In this document: piece by piece, positions 9,260-18,869 of the stretch | How positions within the stretch are numbered: position 1 is the first letter of the stretch | Layout: each line of letters starts with the position of its first letter | Source of the DNA: Sediminibacterium sp. KACHI17 | Lineage (GTDB): Bacteria; Bacteroidota; Bacteroidia; Chitinophagales; Chitinophagaceae | Assembly (NCBI RefSeq): GCF_040362915.1 | Contig: NZ_AP029612.1 | Coordinates: forward strand, 2,666,001 to 2,730,000 | DNA length: 64,000 nt | Direction of reading: 5' to 3' | Program-made: the position numbers and the translations under genes | The notes under the pieces: model-generated | What the model was told of the DNA's origin: nothing | Databases searched by the model: none | The model's input: the letters and a program-made list of their open reading frames with translations, nothing else

Positions 9260-10318
9260 ATGAAAAAATCTTTTACCTCGATATTAATGGACTGGCACCG
9301 GCATCAAAATGACCGGGAAATGCCTTGGAAGGGAGAAAAAAAACCTTACAGAATCTGGTTGAGTGAGATCATTCTACAGCAAACTCGTGTTGAACAGGGG
9401 ATGGCGTATTACCATCGATTAGTTGAACAATATCCTACGATACAGGATCTTGCCCAAGCGCCCGATCAACAGGTATTTAAATTATGGGAAGGTTTGGGTT
9501 ATTATAATAGATGCCGAAATCTCCTATATACAGCCAGAGAAATTGTAGAAAAGCGAAACGGAATTTTCCCTTCTACTTATGAAGACCTCCTCTCATTAAA
9601 AGGGGTTGGTCCATATACAGCGGCTGCCATTGCTTCATTTGCTTATAACTTACCGTACGCTGTAGTAGATGGGAATGTATTTCGGGTATTGGCCCGTTAT
9701 CTGGGTATTGATACAGCTACTGATAGTACTGAAGGCAAGAAAATATTCGACGACCTGGCTTACGAGATGCTGGATAAAAAAGAACCGGCTTTGTATAATC
9801 AGGCAATCATGGACTTTGGCGCCACCGTTTGCAAACCCATGGCCCCACGCTGTTCTGCCTGTCCGCTTCAACATGGTTGCGCAGCTTTGGCAACAGGTAA
9901 AGTGAATCAACTCCCTGTCAAGGAAAAAACATTACAGAGAAAAACGAGATACTTTAACTATTTCATCCTGCAATACCGGCAAAAGATTTGGATACAACAA
10001 AGAACTGCAAAGGATATTTGGCAACACTTATTTGAATTTTATCTCGTAGAAACAGAAAAACAGCTTCGTTGGGATACGTCATTGATCCAAAACTACCTAA
10101 AGGATCAGTTGAATATCTATGATGCAAGGATTGGAAAGATCTCGCAGCCAGTTGTACAGCAATTGACCCATCAACAAATCAAAGGGCAATTCATACATAT
10201 AGAATTGAGTCAAAAGCCCGCCTCCATAAAGACCGGGGACTGGAAAAATACAGTCCAGATACAGGAATTGGCGTTTCCTAAGCTCATCACATCATACCTG
10301 AAACATTTAAAATCCTAA
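9260..10318 (+). CDS. mutY: A/G-specific adenine glycosylase MutY
   Basis: MutY removes adenine mispaired with 8-oxoguanine. The N-terminal domain has the helix-hairpin-helix GVGPYTAAAIASFAY and the conserved VVDGNV segment. The 4Fe-4S ligands fit C-x6-C-x2-C-x5-C in CKPMAPRCSACPLQHGC. The C-terminal part is a Nudix-like domain. The ATG at 9260 is preferred over an upstream TTG, giving 352 aa. Divergent from HU and upstream of ssb. Confidence 0.95.
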   Translation: MKKSFTSILMDWHRHQNDREMPWKGEKKPYRIWLSEIILQQTRVEQGMAYYHRLVEQYPTIQDLAQAPDQQVFKLWEGLGYYNRCRNLLYTAREIVEKRNGIFPSTYEDLLSLKGVGPYTAAAIASFAYNLPYAVVDGNVFRVLARYLGIDTATDSTEGKKIFDDLAYEMLDKKEPALYNQAIMDFGATVCKPMAPRCSACPLQHGCAALATGKVNQLPVKEKTLQRKTRYFNYFILQYRQKIWIQQRTAKDIWQHLFEFYLVETEKQLRWDTSLIQNYLKDQLNIYDARIGKISQPVVQQLTHQQIKGQFIHIELSQKPASIKTGDWKNTVQIQELAFPKLITSYLKHLKS

Positions 10319-10400
10319 TTTTTTTAGAGCTGTTCTTTTGTTGCTCAAAAAAAGTTATTTTTAAGAGTGATTAATCTGCGACGAACAAAAAATCAATCGT

Positions 10401-10832
10401 ATGAGAGGTGTTAACAGAGTGATGCTCATTGGAAATCTTGGGAAAGACCCTGATGTTCAACATTTAGAAGGTAATATTGCTGTAGCCAAGTTCCCACTTG
10501 CCACTACCGAAACGTACAAAGACCGCTCGGGAAAACTGATCTCCCAAACCGAATGGCATACCGTTGTTCTGTGGCGCGGACTGGCGGAATTGGCACAAAA
10601 ATATTTGCACAAAGGCAGTTTGATCTATGTAGAAGGTCGTTTACGTACCCGTAGCTGGGAAGATAAAGAAGGCAATAAAAAATTTGCTACAGAAGTGGTG
10701 GGTGATAACCTGATCATGCTGGATAAACGAGGTGATGGTTCCGGCGGACATGTTTCCGGAGATGGAATTGAAGGTTATACAGGTGATGATATACCCCCAT
10801 TATCTGATCCAGGAGAATCATTGCCCTTTTGA
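10401..10832 (+). CDS. ssb: Single-stranded DNA-binding protein
   Basis: The protein protects ssDNA during replication and repair. Residues 1-112 form the OB fold (GVNRVMLIGNLGKDPDVQ at the start, then YVEGRLRTRSWEDKEGNKKF). A short linker ends in ESLPF, similar to the acidic-hydrophobic tip that recruits partner proteins. Length 143 aa. It lies between mutY and gldE, a common order in Bacteroidota. Confidence 0.95.
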   Translation: MRGVNRVMLIGNLGKDPDVQHLEGNIAVAKFPLATTETYKDRSGKLISQTEWHTVVLWRGLAELAQKYLHKGSLIYVEGRLRTRSWEDKEGNKKFATEVVGDNLIMLDKRGDGSGGHVSGDGIEGYTGDDIPPLSDPGESLPF

Positions 10833-10904
10833 TAACTCCGCTCAACGTATTTTTGTGAGGAAAAGAATGACATCGTCATTCATTGTTAATTAAAAACACC
10901 TGTT

Positions 10905-12239
10905 TTGGATTATCACTCGGTATTGAATGCCCAACTTTTATCAGCCATTCATCCACAAGGCACAACGGTACTTGTGATGATACTTGTTGTTTTACTTTTT
11001 CTTTCTTTTGTTTTGTCAGGATCTGAAGTGGCTTTCTTTTCGCTTACTTATAAAGACATCAATAACTTAAAATCGAAACAGATCCCCTCTTACAAGAGAA
11101 TTGTAGATCTGTTGGAACAGCCTAAAACTTTATTGGCTTCTTTATTGATCGCTAATAGTTTTATTAATATCTCTATCATCATCATATCAAATCTGCTCAT
11201 TGATAACATGTTCAATTTTGAGCAATTCAATGCAGTATGGGTAGAGTTCCTCATCAAGGTTTTAGCAGTATCATTTTTATTGGTACTCTTCGGTGAAGTA
11301 ATGCCGAAAGTATTGGCCACACAAAACAATATTCGTTTCGCCAAAGACTTTGGGGGTGTAGTACAAGGTGTTGCTTACACATTTGCCGGAATGAGCAAAT
11401 GGCTGGTAAAATATTCTGATATCATCGAAAAAAAATTAGCCAGCAAAACCGGAAGTGCATATAGCCTGGAAGAACTGGATCATGCCATCGATCTAACTAC
11501 CAATGAAACCGCTTCTGAAAATGAAAAAAATATACTCAAGGGTATCGTCAAGTTCAGTAATATTTCGGTGAAACAGATCATGAAAACGCGGATGGATGTT
11601 CATGGCGTAGAATATGGAACTTCATTTGGAGCACTGATCGAAATGGTCAAAGATTTGAACTACAGCAGATTGCCGGTATACAAAGAAGACCTGGATGAAG
11701 TGCTTGGTATGATCCATACCAAAGATCTATTGCCACATCTACACGAGTACAATGATTACAATTGGCACGCGTTAATGCGTCCACCTTTTTTTGTACATGA
11801 GCAAAAACCTATTGAAGATCTGTTACAGGAATTTCAACAGAAAAGAATCCACTTCGCTGTAGTTGTAGATGAATTTGGGGGCACCAGCGGTATCGTAACC
11901 TTGGAAGATATTCTGGAAGAAGTAATCGGTGAGATCAAAGATGAATTTGATGAAGAAGATAGCGGGTTTAAAAAGATAGATGACAATAACTATATTTTCG
12001 AAGGTCGTACCATGATCCATGACGCTTGTAAGATCATGGACATACCCGCAGAAACATTTGATGAAGTAAAAGGAGAAAGTGATTCACTCGCCGGACTCGT
12101 ACTCGAGATCGCCGGAGATATTCCGAAAGCAGGTGCCATATTATTAAGTGGAGACTTTGAATTCACCGTTCTGGAACTTGAAAAGAATAGGATCCAAAAG
12201 ATCAAACTCACGATCAAGAGAGAGTTGGTTGGGGGATAA
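10905..12239 (+). CDS. gldE: GldE, membrane CBS-domain protein
   Basis: GldE-type proteins are linked to gliding motility and type IX secretion in Bacteroidota and belong to the CorC/HlyC family. The DUF21 region has several transmembrane segments (about residues 20-170). Two CBS domains follow (about 210-330, including VVVDEFGGTSGIVTLEDILE), then a C-terminal CorC domain. The start codon is TTG at 10905, which gives the full N-terminus. The neighbour gldD supports the assignment. The exact activity, ion transport or scaffolding, is unsettled. Confidence 0.87.
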   Translation: MDYHSVLNAQLLSAIHPQGTTVLVMILVVLLFLSFVLSGSEVAFFSLTYKDINNLKSKQIPSYKRIVDLLEQPKTLLASLLIANSFINISIIIISNLLIDNMFNFEQFNAVWVEFLIKVLAVSFLLVLFGEVMPKVLATQNNIRFAKDFGGVVQGVAYTFAGMSKWLVKYSDIIEKKLASKTGSAYSLEELDHAIDLTTNETASENEKNILKGIVKFSNISVKQIMKTRMDVHGVEYGTSFGALIEMVKDLNYSRLPVYKEDLDEVLGMIHTKDLLPHLHEYNDYNWHALMRPPFFVHEQKPIEDLLQEFQQKRIHFAVVVDEFGGTSGIVTLEDILEEVIGEIKDEFDEEDSGFKKIDDNNYIFEGRTMIHDACKIMDIPAETFDEVKGESDSLAGLVLEIAGDIPKAGAILLSGDFEFTVLELEKNRIQKIKLTIKRELVGG

Positions 12240-12307
12240 TCAATGGCGGATGGCCATAGTAAGGAAAGAGTATGTTGGAGAAAAATTTAAAGTGTCGGGA
12301 TTTATTT

Positions 12308-12931
12308 ATGCGAAAAAAAACTGAAAATCGATTCACTAATATTCAACTATGGTCCATGGTCTATGGACTATTGACTTTCATCCTACTCTCCGCTTGCAAC
12401 AGCTCTTTCACGCCTAAACCCAATGGTTATTTCAAAATCGATTTTCCTGAAAAAGCTTATAGGTCATTTGATACAGCAGGATACCCGTATGCATTTGAAT
12501 ATCCCGTATACGCAAGAGTGGTAAAAGACAGTACCTTTTTTGGAGATGCTACAGAGAATCCATGGTGGATCAATATTGAATTTCCTCAATTCAATGGACG
12601 TATCTATATCAGTTATAAAGAGATCGGTCCGAATCGGTTTGATACATTGGTAAAACACGCTTTTGTATTAACGGGGAAACATTCAGCTAAAGCATATTCC
12701 ATTGATGATTCCTTAATAGTAACACCTAATGGTATCAGTGGTATGTTCTTTTCTGTAGGGGGAGATGTGGCAACTGCCAATCAATTCTATCTTACAGATT
12801 CCACACATCATTTTTTACGCGGAGCAATGTATTTTGATGCTACTCCAAATGCAGATTCATTGGGAATTGTAAATGCATTCATCCTTCAGGATATGCGTCA
12901 TTTGATCAATAGTTTTCGATGGAAAAAATAA
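12308..12931 (+). CDS. gldD: Gliding motility lipoprotein GldD
   Basis: GldD is an outer-membrane-associated lipoprotein required for gliding in flavobacteria. The lipobox LLSAC is near residue 30, followed by the hallmark PKPNGYFKIDFPEK. The ATG at 12308 gives a charged n-region and 207 aa. An ATG at 12356 would give a shorter leader without a charged start. The coding sequence for the signal peptide contains a heptamer array (12347-12375). It lies 68 bp after gldE. Confidence 0.88.
   Translation: MRKKTENRFTNIQLWSMVYGLLTFILLSACNSSFTPKPNGYFKIDFPEKAYRSFDTAGYPYAFEYPVYARVVKDSTFFGDATENPWWINIEFPQFNGRIYISYKEIGPNRFDTLVKHAFVLTGKHSAKAYSIDDSLIVTPNGISGMFFSVGGDVATANQFYLTDSTHHFLRGAMYFDATPNADSLGIVNAFILQDMRHLINSFRWKK
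12347..12375. repeat. Heptamer array inside the gldD signal-peptide region
   Basis: Four successive 7-bp units of the TATGGTC / CATGGTC / TATGGAC / TATTGAC type, the same unit family as the hairpins at 25146-25228 and 54193-54305. Only one arm is present. It encodes part of the hydrophobic leader. Confidence 0.75.
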
Positions 12932-12934
12932 TAT

Positions 12935-12956
12935 AGCCGCCTAGGAATAGGCGGCT
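12935..12956 (+). terminator. Hairpin after gldD
   Basis: AGCCGCCTA pairs perfectly with TAGGCGGCT around a GGAA tetraloop, 4 bp after the gldD stop. There is no U-tract, so it may be a 3'-end stabiliser rather than an intrinsic terminator. Confidence 0.6.
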
Positions 12957-13084
12957 CTCAGGCAAACACTGAACTACCCTTCGGTAACCAGTATAATACG
13001 TATACGCTGAAAACAGATGAATGTTACCATTTACCCTGTTAAATCTTAGGTTATACAAAAGATAGATACCCCATTAAATCTGGT

Positions 13085-13092
13085 TATCTTCG
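13085..13092 (+). promoter_or_regulatory. Candidate -7 box of the DUF3109 gene
   Basis: TATCTTCG resembles the Bacteroidota -7 consensus TAnnTTTG and lies 25 bp before the start codon. I see no clear -33 TTTG at the usual spacing. Confidence 0.35.
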
Positions 13093-13116
13093 CACTCATA
13101 TTAAATACCCGTTTTC

Positions 13117-13701
13117 ATGATAGCCATTGATAATAAATTGATCAGCGACGAGGTGCTGGAAGAACAATTTGTATGTGATCTTACCAAATGCAAAGGCGGT
13201 TGTTGTGAAGATGGGGATGCTGGCGCTCCCATGGAAAAATGGGAACTTGAAAAGCTAAAGGAATACTATGCGGTCATCAAACCTTATATGACACCGGAAG
13301 GCATTAAAGAGGTGGAACGTCAGGGAAAATATTTATATGATAAAGAATTTGGCTGGGTTACGCCTACGATCAATGGGGGTATTTGCGCATACGGATATCG
13401 TGATGAAAAAGGAGTGATCAAGTGCGGCATAGAACAAGCGTATAATGATGGCAAATTGGATTGGAAAAAACCTTTGAGTTGTCATCTCTTCCCGATCAAA
13501 ACGAAAAAGAGCAAAAGAGACCCTGATATCGAATATGTGAACTATGAGCCGCGTGAAGATCTGTGTAAAGCCGCATGTTCATTGGGTAAAAAATTGAAAG
13601 TACCTGTATATGTTTTTTTGAAAGATTCACTGATCAGAAAATACGGGGAAGAGTTTTATGAAGCATTATCAGCTACTGCTGAGCATATGAAAAAAGCATA
13701 A
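13117..13701 (+). CDS. DUF3109 family cysteine-rich protein
   Basis: A conserved protein of unknown function in Bacteroidota. Cysteines in CDLTKCKGGCCEDG (about residues 19-32), ICAYGY, KCGIEQ, SCHLFP and LCKAACSLG suggest metal binding, as in the related YkgJ-like zinc or iron-cluster families. Length 194 aa. It is 9 bp upstream of the lutB-like gene, so the two are probably cotranscribed. Confidence 0.82.
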   Translation: MIAIDNKLISDEVLEEQFVCDLTKCKGGCCEDGDAGAPMEKWELEKLKEYYAVIKPYMTPEGIKEVERQGKYLYDKEFGWVTPTINGGICAYGYRDEKGVIKCGIEQAYNDGKLDWKKPLSCHLFPIKTKKSKRDPDIEYVNYEPREDLCKAACSLGKKLKVPVYVFLKDSLIRKYGEEFYEALSATAEHMKKA

Positions 13702-13710
13702 CGTCCAATT

Positions 13711-15090
13711 ATGACAGATACTGCCGCCTCATTTATTGCAAAAAGTACGATCAAAGCTGCTGATCTGGAACACAGAAGAAAGATCAATTTTAACATTGGT
13801 AAATACAATGCAGTGGTACCTATTGGTAAACAACAGTTCACCAATCTGATGGATGCACGTGAGCGAGCTAAAAATGCCAAATGGGAAGCCATTGAACATC
13901 TGGATCGCTATCTGCTGGAGTTTGAAAAAAAGATCACTGCAAGAGGGGCGCGTGTGGTATGGGCTGAAGATACAGCGCAGGCACTGGAAGAGATAGGAAA
14001 GATCTGTGATGAAAAACGTTGCAAAACGCTGGTGAAAAGTAAAAGCATGGTGACCGAAGAAATTCACCTCAATGATTTTCTTGAAAAAAGAGGAATTGAA
14101 AGTGTGGAGACAGATTTAGGTGAATACATTCAACAATTAGACGGAGAGCCTCCTTACCATATCGTTACACCTGCTATGCACAAAAGCAAAGAAGATGTGG
14201 CGAAATTATTTGCAAATAAACTGGGTACCAGACCTGATCTTACACCGGAGCAACTAACACTGGTTGCAAGACAAAAACTCAGAGAAAAATATGTACAAGC
14301 AGAGATAGGAGTTACCGGTGCTAATTTTATCATTGCTGATATCGGAGGTATTGCAGTTACAGAGAATGAAGGAAATGCAAGATTAAGTTGTGCCTGGCCC
14401 AAAACACATATTGTGATCGTTGGTATCGAGAAAGTGATTCCTTCGATCAAAGATCTTTCTCTTTTCTGGCCGCTGCTGTCCACTTTTGGTACCGGTCAGA
14501 AAGTAACTGTTTATAATACCATTATCTCAGGTCCCAGACAGGCTGATGAAACCGATGGGCCTGAAGAAATGATCGTGATATTATTAGATAATGGACGAAC
14601 CAATCTCCTCGCCAATCCTACCAGCCGCGAAGCATTGTACTGCATTCGTTGTGGCGCTTGTTTGAACGCTTGTCCGGTATATAAAAACATAGGTGGACAT
14701 GCCTACGAAACTACTTATAGTGGTCCGATCGGAAAAGTGATCACTCCACACTTACGTGGCGTAGAAGATTATAAACACCTGAGCTATGCTTCATCACTCT
14801 GTGGTAACTGTACAGAAGTATGTCCGGTAAGAATCAATTTGCATGAATTGTTATTAGATAACCGTCATGAAGCAGTTGTACAAGGGTCTAGTACCATCGC
14901 AGAACGTGTTGCATGGAAAGCCTGGAAAATGGCAAGCCTCAACCGTATGATGATGAATATGGGTAATGGTAAAATGAAAAATTGGGTAGTGAATAAAGTC
15001 TTCAAAGGATGGTCGATGCACAGATCTGAACTGGATTTTAGTCAGAAGACCTTTAATGAGTTGTGGAAGGAAAAACAGAAAAATAAATAG
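13711..15090 (+). CDS. lutB: LutB-like iron-sulfur protein
   Basis: LutB-type proteins take part in oxidation of L-lactate to pyruvate together with LutA and LutC. An N-terminal LUD domain spans about residues 70-300. Two ferredoxin-like clusters follow: CIRCGACLNACP near residue 311 and CGNCTEVCP near residue 365. Length 459 aa is normal. LutA and LutC are not in the window, so the partners are elsewhere or the role differs. The gene is flanked by DUF3109 and a deacetylase-like gene on the same strand. Confidence 0.87.
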   Translation: MTDTAASFIAKSTIKAADLEHRRKINFNIGKYNAVVPIGKQQFTNLMDARERAKNAKWEAIEHLDRYLLEFEKKITARGARVVWAEDTAQALEEIGKICDEKRCKTLVKSKSMVTEEIHLNDFLEKRGIESVETDLGEYIQQLDGEPPYHIVTPAMHKSKEDVAKLFANKLGTRPDLTPEQLTLVARQKLREKYVQAEIGVTGANFIIADIGGIAVTENEGNARLSCAWPKTHIVIVGIEKVIPSIKDLSLFWPLLSTFGTGQKVTVYNTIISGPRQADETDGPEEMIVILLDNGRTNLLANPTSREALYCIRCGACLNACPVYKNIGGHAYETTYSGPIGKVITPHLRGVEDYKHLSYASSLCGNCTEVCPVRINLHELLLDNRHEAVVQGSSTIAERVAWKAWKMASLNRMMMNMGNGKMKNWVVNKVFKGWSMHRSELDFSQKTFNELWKEKQKNK

Positions 15091-15105
15091 ATCCCGCAAA
15101 TTATT

Positions 15106-16395
15106 GTGACGGTTATATATACGCCACATATTAGCCCACGTCTGCAATATATTGTTGCACATCTGTTTGAGGGATCAGCCGGTATTACTACTTCGATAGA
15201 AGAATACCATGATACAATCGGTGTAAAGATCAATTATTCTAACACTAAGATGATTGATTCTGAATTGTGGATCATTCCTTCAGGATTGCTGCAAGAGAAA
15301 AATATTCGGGATCAATCCATCGAAATAACATACTGGCAACAACTACCGGTTTTCTTCTCAACAAAAGGATCGATACCCTTTGATATTTTTTCAGCTGCAT
15401 TTTATGTATTGTCTCGCTATGAAGAATATCTTCCCCATGAAAAAGATCCATACGGACGTTATGCTTATACCAACAGTATAGCATGGAAATATCAATTCCT
15501 GGATCAGCCGGTTTTGGATCTATGGATGAAACAATTAGAGTTGGTTCTTAAGCAACAACAATCATCATGGCATTTACCCATACGGATCTTTTCGATAGAA
15601 CCTACTTATGATATTGATCAAGCCTATCGGTATTTATGGTTATCGCCTTTTAGAAATATTCGTGGCTATTTTTTTGATCTGTTTCAAGGACAATTCGATC
15701 ATGTCACCACAAGGATGAAGGTATTGTCAGGAAAACAAAAAGATAGTTATGATATCTATGATTGGCTAGATGCATTGCATATCCAATATCAGCTTGATCC
15801 GATCTATTTTTTTCTGATGGCTGAGAAAAGGAATTCTATTGATAAGAATATAGATCCGTATACCAGGGGTATGCAACAACTCATATCTAGGCATGCCGGA
15901 AAGTATACGATCGGTATTCATCCTTCCGCACAAAGTAATTCCGATATAGACCGCCTTAATCGAGAATGTCAACTGCTGCAATACCATGCAGATCAAAAGA
16001 TCGAAAGATCAAGGCAGCATTATGTCATCATGGATTTTCCGGATACATATCGAAGATTGATACAGTCAGGTATTTTACACGATTATTCTATGGGATACGG
16101 AGCTGTCAATGGTTTTAGGGCATCCATAGCTCATTCTTTTTACTGGTATGATCTGTTGAATGAGCAAACTACTAACTTACGCATACATCCATTTTGCTAT
16201 ATGGATAGCACTGCAATTTTTCATGAGCGACTCAATGCAGAAATGGCAATGGAGCGAATGAGTGGTTTATATGAAACGGTTAAAAAAGTGAACGGAACGT
16301 TTTCTTTCATACTCCACAATCATTTTTTAGCAGAGCAGTCCGAATGGATGATCTGGAGACAATTGTATGAGGATTTTTTAAAGAAGTACTGTTGA
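15106..16395 (+). CDS. Polysaccharide deacetylase-like protein (DUF7033 type)
   Basis: The protein resembles Bacteroidota proteins that combine an N-terminal DUF7033-like region (residues about 1-130, including FDIFSAAFYVLSRYEEYLP) with a divergent polysaccharide-deacetylase barrel (EPTYDIDQAYRY near residue 165, GIHPSAQSN near 268). The substrate is unknown and catalytic residues look altered compared with classical NodB enzymes. The start is GTG at 15106; the first in-frame ATG would remove conserved N-terminal sequence. It lies 15 bp after the lutB-like gene. Confidence 0.75.
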   Translation: MTVIYTPHISPRLQYIVAHLFEGSAGITTSIEEYHDTIGVKINYSNTKMIDSELWIIPSGLLQEKNIRDQSIEITYWQQLPVFFSTKGSIPFDIFSAAFYVLSRYEEYLPHEKDPYGRYAYTNSIAWKYQFLDQPVLDLWMKQLELVLKQQQSSWHLPIRIFSIEPTYDIDQAYRYLWLSPFRNIRGYFFDLFQGQFDHVTTRMKVLSGKQKDSYDIYDWLDALHIQYQLDPIYFFLMAEKRNSIDKNIDPYTRGMQQLISRHAGKYTIGIHPSAQSNSDIDRLNRECQLLQYHADQKIERSRQHYVIMDFPDTYRRLIQSGILHDYSMGYGAVNGFRASIAHSFYWYDLLNEQTTNLRIHPFCYMDSTAIFHERLNAEMAMERMSGLYETVKKVNGTFSFILHNHFLAEQSEWMIWRQLYEDFLKKYC

Positions 16396-16397
16396 TC

Positions 16398-17321
16398 TTA
16401 CATGGCATCCGGATCGGTCAGTGCTTGTTCTCTTTGTTTTTTCAGACTTCTATTTACAAGAAACACTCCTATCAGTGTGATCAATGAGCCAATGAAAATA
16501 TTGATCGTTAATTTTTCATTCGTGATCAGTGTGCCTAATAAAATAGCAACCAGTGGATTGATATATGCATATAAAGATGCAATGGCTGGCTCAAGATGTT
16601 TCATGGTATAGATGAAGGCAACAAACGCAACGATAGAACTTGCAAGCACCAGGTATGAGATGGCCAGCCAAGTATTTACAGGGACGCTGGTAATAGGAAC
16701 GCTTTTACCTGAAACAAGCACCATGATCATCAGTACAAAAGAACCCATCAACATTTGCCAGCCTGTAGCATTATAGGCATTCATTTTTACTTTGTTTCTT
16801 GCAATGATGATCGTTCCTACACTCCAGCTCAGCATGGCGATCACTGATAGTAATAATCCCCAGATATAGCCTTCTGTATAATTGTGAAAAGCGTTATCAT
16901 AAAAAACAAAGCCGATGCCGGTGATGCCTAATAACATCCCAATAAAAGTAATGGCCGTGATCTTGGTATTCTTAAAGAACAGTTTTTCAATGACCACTAC
17001 CGACAAAGGGTAAAGTGCAGCGATCAAAGCAGCCAATCCACTGGGGATGTATAACAATGCAACAGTGGCAAATCCATTAGCGATCACGAATAAAAGCATA
17101 CCCATTCCGGTCAGCCAAAGCAGTTGTTTGGGGGTGGGAAACTTTTCTCCTCTGATGAGGAAGAATAGTACAAATAAACTGCCACCTAAAAACTGACGAA
17201 TAGCTGCTACTTCTAATCCGGGTACACCTTGTTGAACAGCGATTTTACTGGCAACCCAACTAGTGCCCCACAGGATACTGGTAGCTACTAAACCGATATA
17301 TGCTTTTTGTTTTATCGTCAT
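16398..17321 (-). CDS. EamA/DMT family transporter
   Basis: An inner-membrane exporter-type protein with two EamA repeats and about ten transmembrane helices. Motifs GTSWVASKIAVQQG and the second-half NPLVAILLGTLI are typical of the drug/metabolite transporter superfamily. The substrate cannot be inferred. The ATG at 17321 starts 2 bp after the purH stop; a TTG at 17327 would overlap purH. The two genes are very likely one transcript. Confidence 0.87.
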   Translation of the reverse strand: MTIKQKAYIGLVATSILWGTSWVASKIAVQQGVPGLEVAAIRQFLGGSLFVLFFLIRGEKFPTPKQLLWLTGMGMLLFVIANGFATVALLYIPSGLAALIAALYPLSVVVIEKLFFKNTKITAITFIGMLLGITGIGFVFYDNAFHNYTEGYIWGLLLSVIAMLSWSVGTIIIARNKVKMNAYNATGWQMLMGSFVLMIMVLVSGKSVPITSVPVNTWLAISYLVLASSIVAFVAFIYTMKHLEPAIASLYAYINPLVAILLGTLITNEKLTINIFIGSLITLIGVFLVNRSLKKQREQALTDPDAM

Positions 17322-17323
17322 GA

Positions 17324-18808
17324 TCAATGTCTGAAATGACGCATACCCGTCATTACCATTGCCAGTTGGTGTTCAACGCAATAGGCAATACTGTCTTTAT
17401 CTCTTACTGAACCTCCGGGCTGAATGAATACTTCAATTCCTTCTTTATGTGCGATCTGAACACAGTCATTGAATGGGAAAAATGCATCTGATGCCAACAC
17501 TGCTCCTTTTAGATCGAACTGAAACTGATGTGCTTTTTCAATAGCATGTCGCAGTGCATCTATTCGACTGGTTTGTCCGCATCCTTTTCCAACCAATTGC
17601 TTGTTTTTTACTAAAGCAATGGCATTACTCTTTAAGTGTTTGCATACAAGGTTGGCAAAGCGGAGATCTTCTTGTTCAGAAGAAGTGGTAGTTCTTCCGC
17701 CTACTTCTTCCCATTTTTCAAAATTTCCTTCATCAGCACCCTGTTCCAACACTCCATTCAAGATCGATTTAGATGGTGCTTTCAATGCAGGAGTACCGGG
17801 TTTAAGCTGTAATAAAATTCTATTCTTTTTACTTTTTAATACTTCCAATGCATCAGCATCAAAAGAAGGAGCGATGAGTACTTCAAAGAAAATTTCGTTG
17901 ATCGCATCGGCAGTTGCTTTATCTACTGTGCCATTGGTTACCAGAACACCACCGAATGCACTTTCCGGATCACCTGCCAAAGCAGCGTCCCAGCTTTCTT
18001 TCACGGTAGCACGTGCAGCAATGCCGCATACATTGGTGTGTTTGATGATAGCAAATGTGGTATCTGTAAATTCTCCGATCAATTGCACAGCTGCATCCAC
18101 ATCTACCAGGTTATTGTAAGAAAGCTCTTTACCATTCAACTGATCAAATAATTGTGTAAGATCACCATGGAAAATAGCCTGTTGGTGTGGGTTCTCACCA
18201 TAACGCAAAGCTTGCTGATGTCCGGGATTGAAGTAATTACTAATAGCAATATCATAATGCATCACTACTTCAAATGCTTTGGCGGCAAATGCTTTTCGTT
18301 GCTCGATGGTTGTAGCGCCTTTTTGGTCAGCCAGGATTGTCTCCAGTACTGCGTAATCATCTTTAGCAGCAATCACAACTACATCTTTAAAATTCTTAGC
18401 GGCAGCGCGTATCATGGATGGACCGCCGATATCGATCTTTTCGATGATCGCTTTTTCTTCACTGGTGTTTTTTAATGTTTCTTCAAAAGGGTACAGATCT
18501 ACGATCACCAGATCGATCTCCGGAATACTGTATTGTTTCATCTCTTCCAAATCCTGCACCTCATATCTGCGACCCAGAATACCGCCAAACACAACAGGGT
18601 GCAATGTTTTTACCCTTCCGCCTAAAATAGAGGGGTAAGTGGTCAGACTTTCCACTGCAACACATTGAACCCCTAAACCTTCTAAAAATTGTTGTGTACC
18701 ACCGGTAGAATAAATCGTGATACCTTCTGCCTGAAGGCGTTTGGCCAAAGGTTCAAGGCCATCTTTGTAAAAAACGGAAATGAGTGCAGATTGGATCTTC
18801 TTTTGCAT
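17324..18808 (-). CDS. purH: Bifunctional AICAR transformylase / IMP cyclohydrolase
   Basis: PurH catalyses the last two steps of purine synthesis: formylation of AICAR and closure to IMP. The N-terminal MGS-like cyclohydrolase domain (STGGTQQFLEGLGV, then GGRVKTLHP) covers residues 1-195. The transformylase domain follows, with RYGENPHQ near residue 205, KHTNVCGIA and the C-terminal PGGSVRD. The length of 494 aa is slightly shorter than E. coli PurH but complete. Downstream is a DMT transporter. Confidence 0.96.
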   Translation of the reverse strand: MQKKIQSALISVFYKDGLEPLAKRLQAEGITIYSTGGTQQFLEGLGVQCVAVESLTTYPSILGGRVKTLHPVVFGGILGRRYEVQDLEEMKQYSIPEIDLVIVDLYPFEETLKNTSEEKAIIEKIDIGGPSMIRAAAKNFKDVVVIAAKDDYAVLETILADQKGATTIEQRKAFAAKAFEVVMHYDIAISNYFNPGHQQALRYGENPHQQAIFHGDLTQLFDQLNGKELSYNNLVDVDAAVQLIGEFTDTTFAIIKHTNVCGIAARATVKESWDAALAGDPESAFGGVLVTNGTVDKATADAINEIFFEVLIAPSFDADALEVLKSKKNRILLQLKPGTPALKAPSKSILNGVLEQGADEGNFEKWEEVGGRTTTSSEQEDLRFANLVCKHLKSNAIALVKNKQLVGKGCGQTSRIDALRHAIEKAHQFQFDLKGAVLASDAFFPFNDCVQIAHKEGIEVFIQPGGSVRDKDSIAYCVEHQLAMVMTGMRHFRH

Positions 18809-18869
18809 GATGAACAGTTCTATTTATCACCGGGATTCCGGCGGTATGAGTGAATGGTTGGCGCAATCG

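Noticed and set aside
17601..18119. A 172-codon plus-strand frame opposite purH
   Set aside because: purH is complete on the other strand; the frame's serine/alanine-rich composition is that of a coding shadow.
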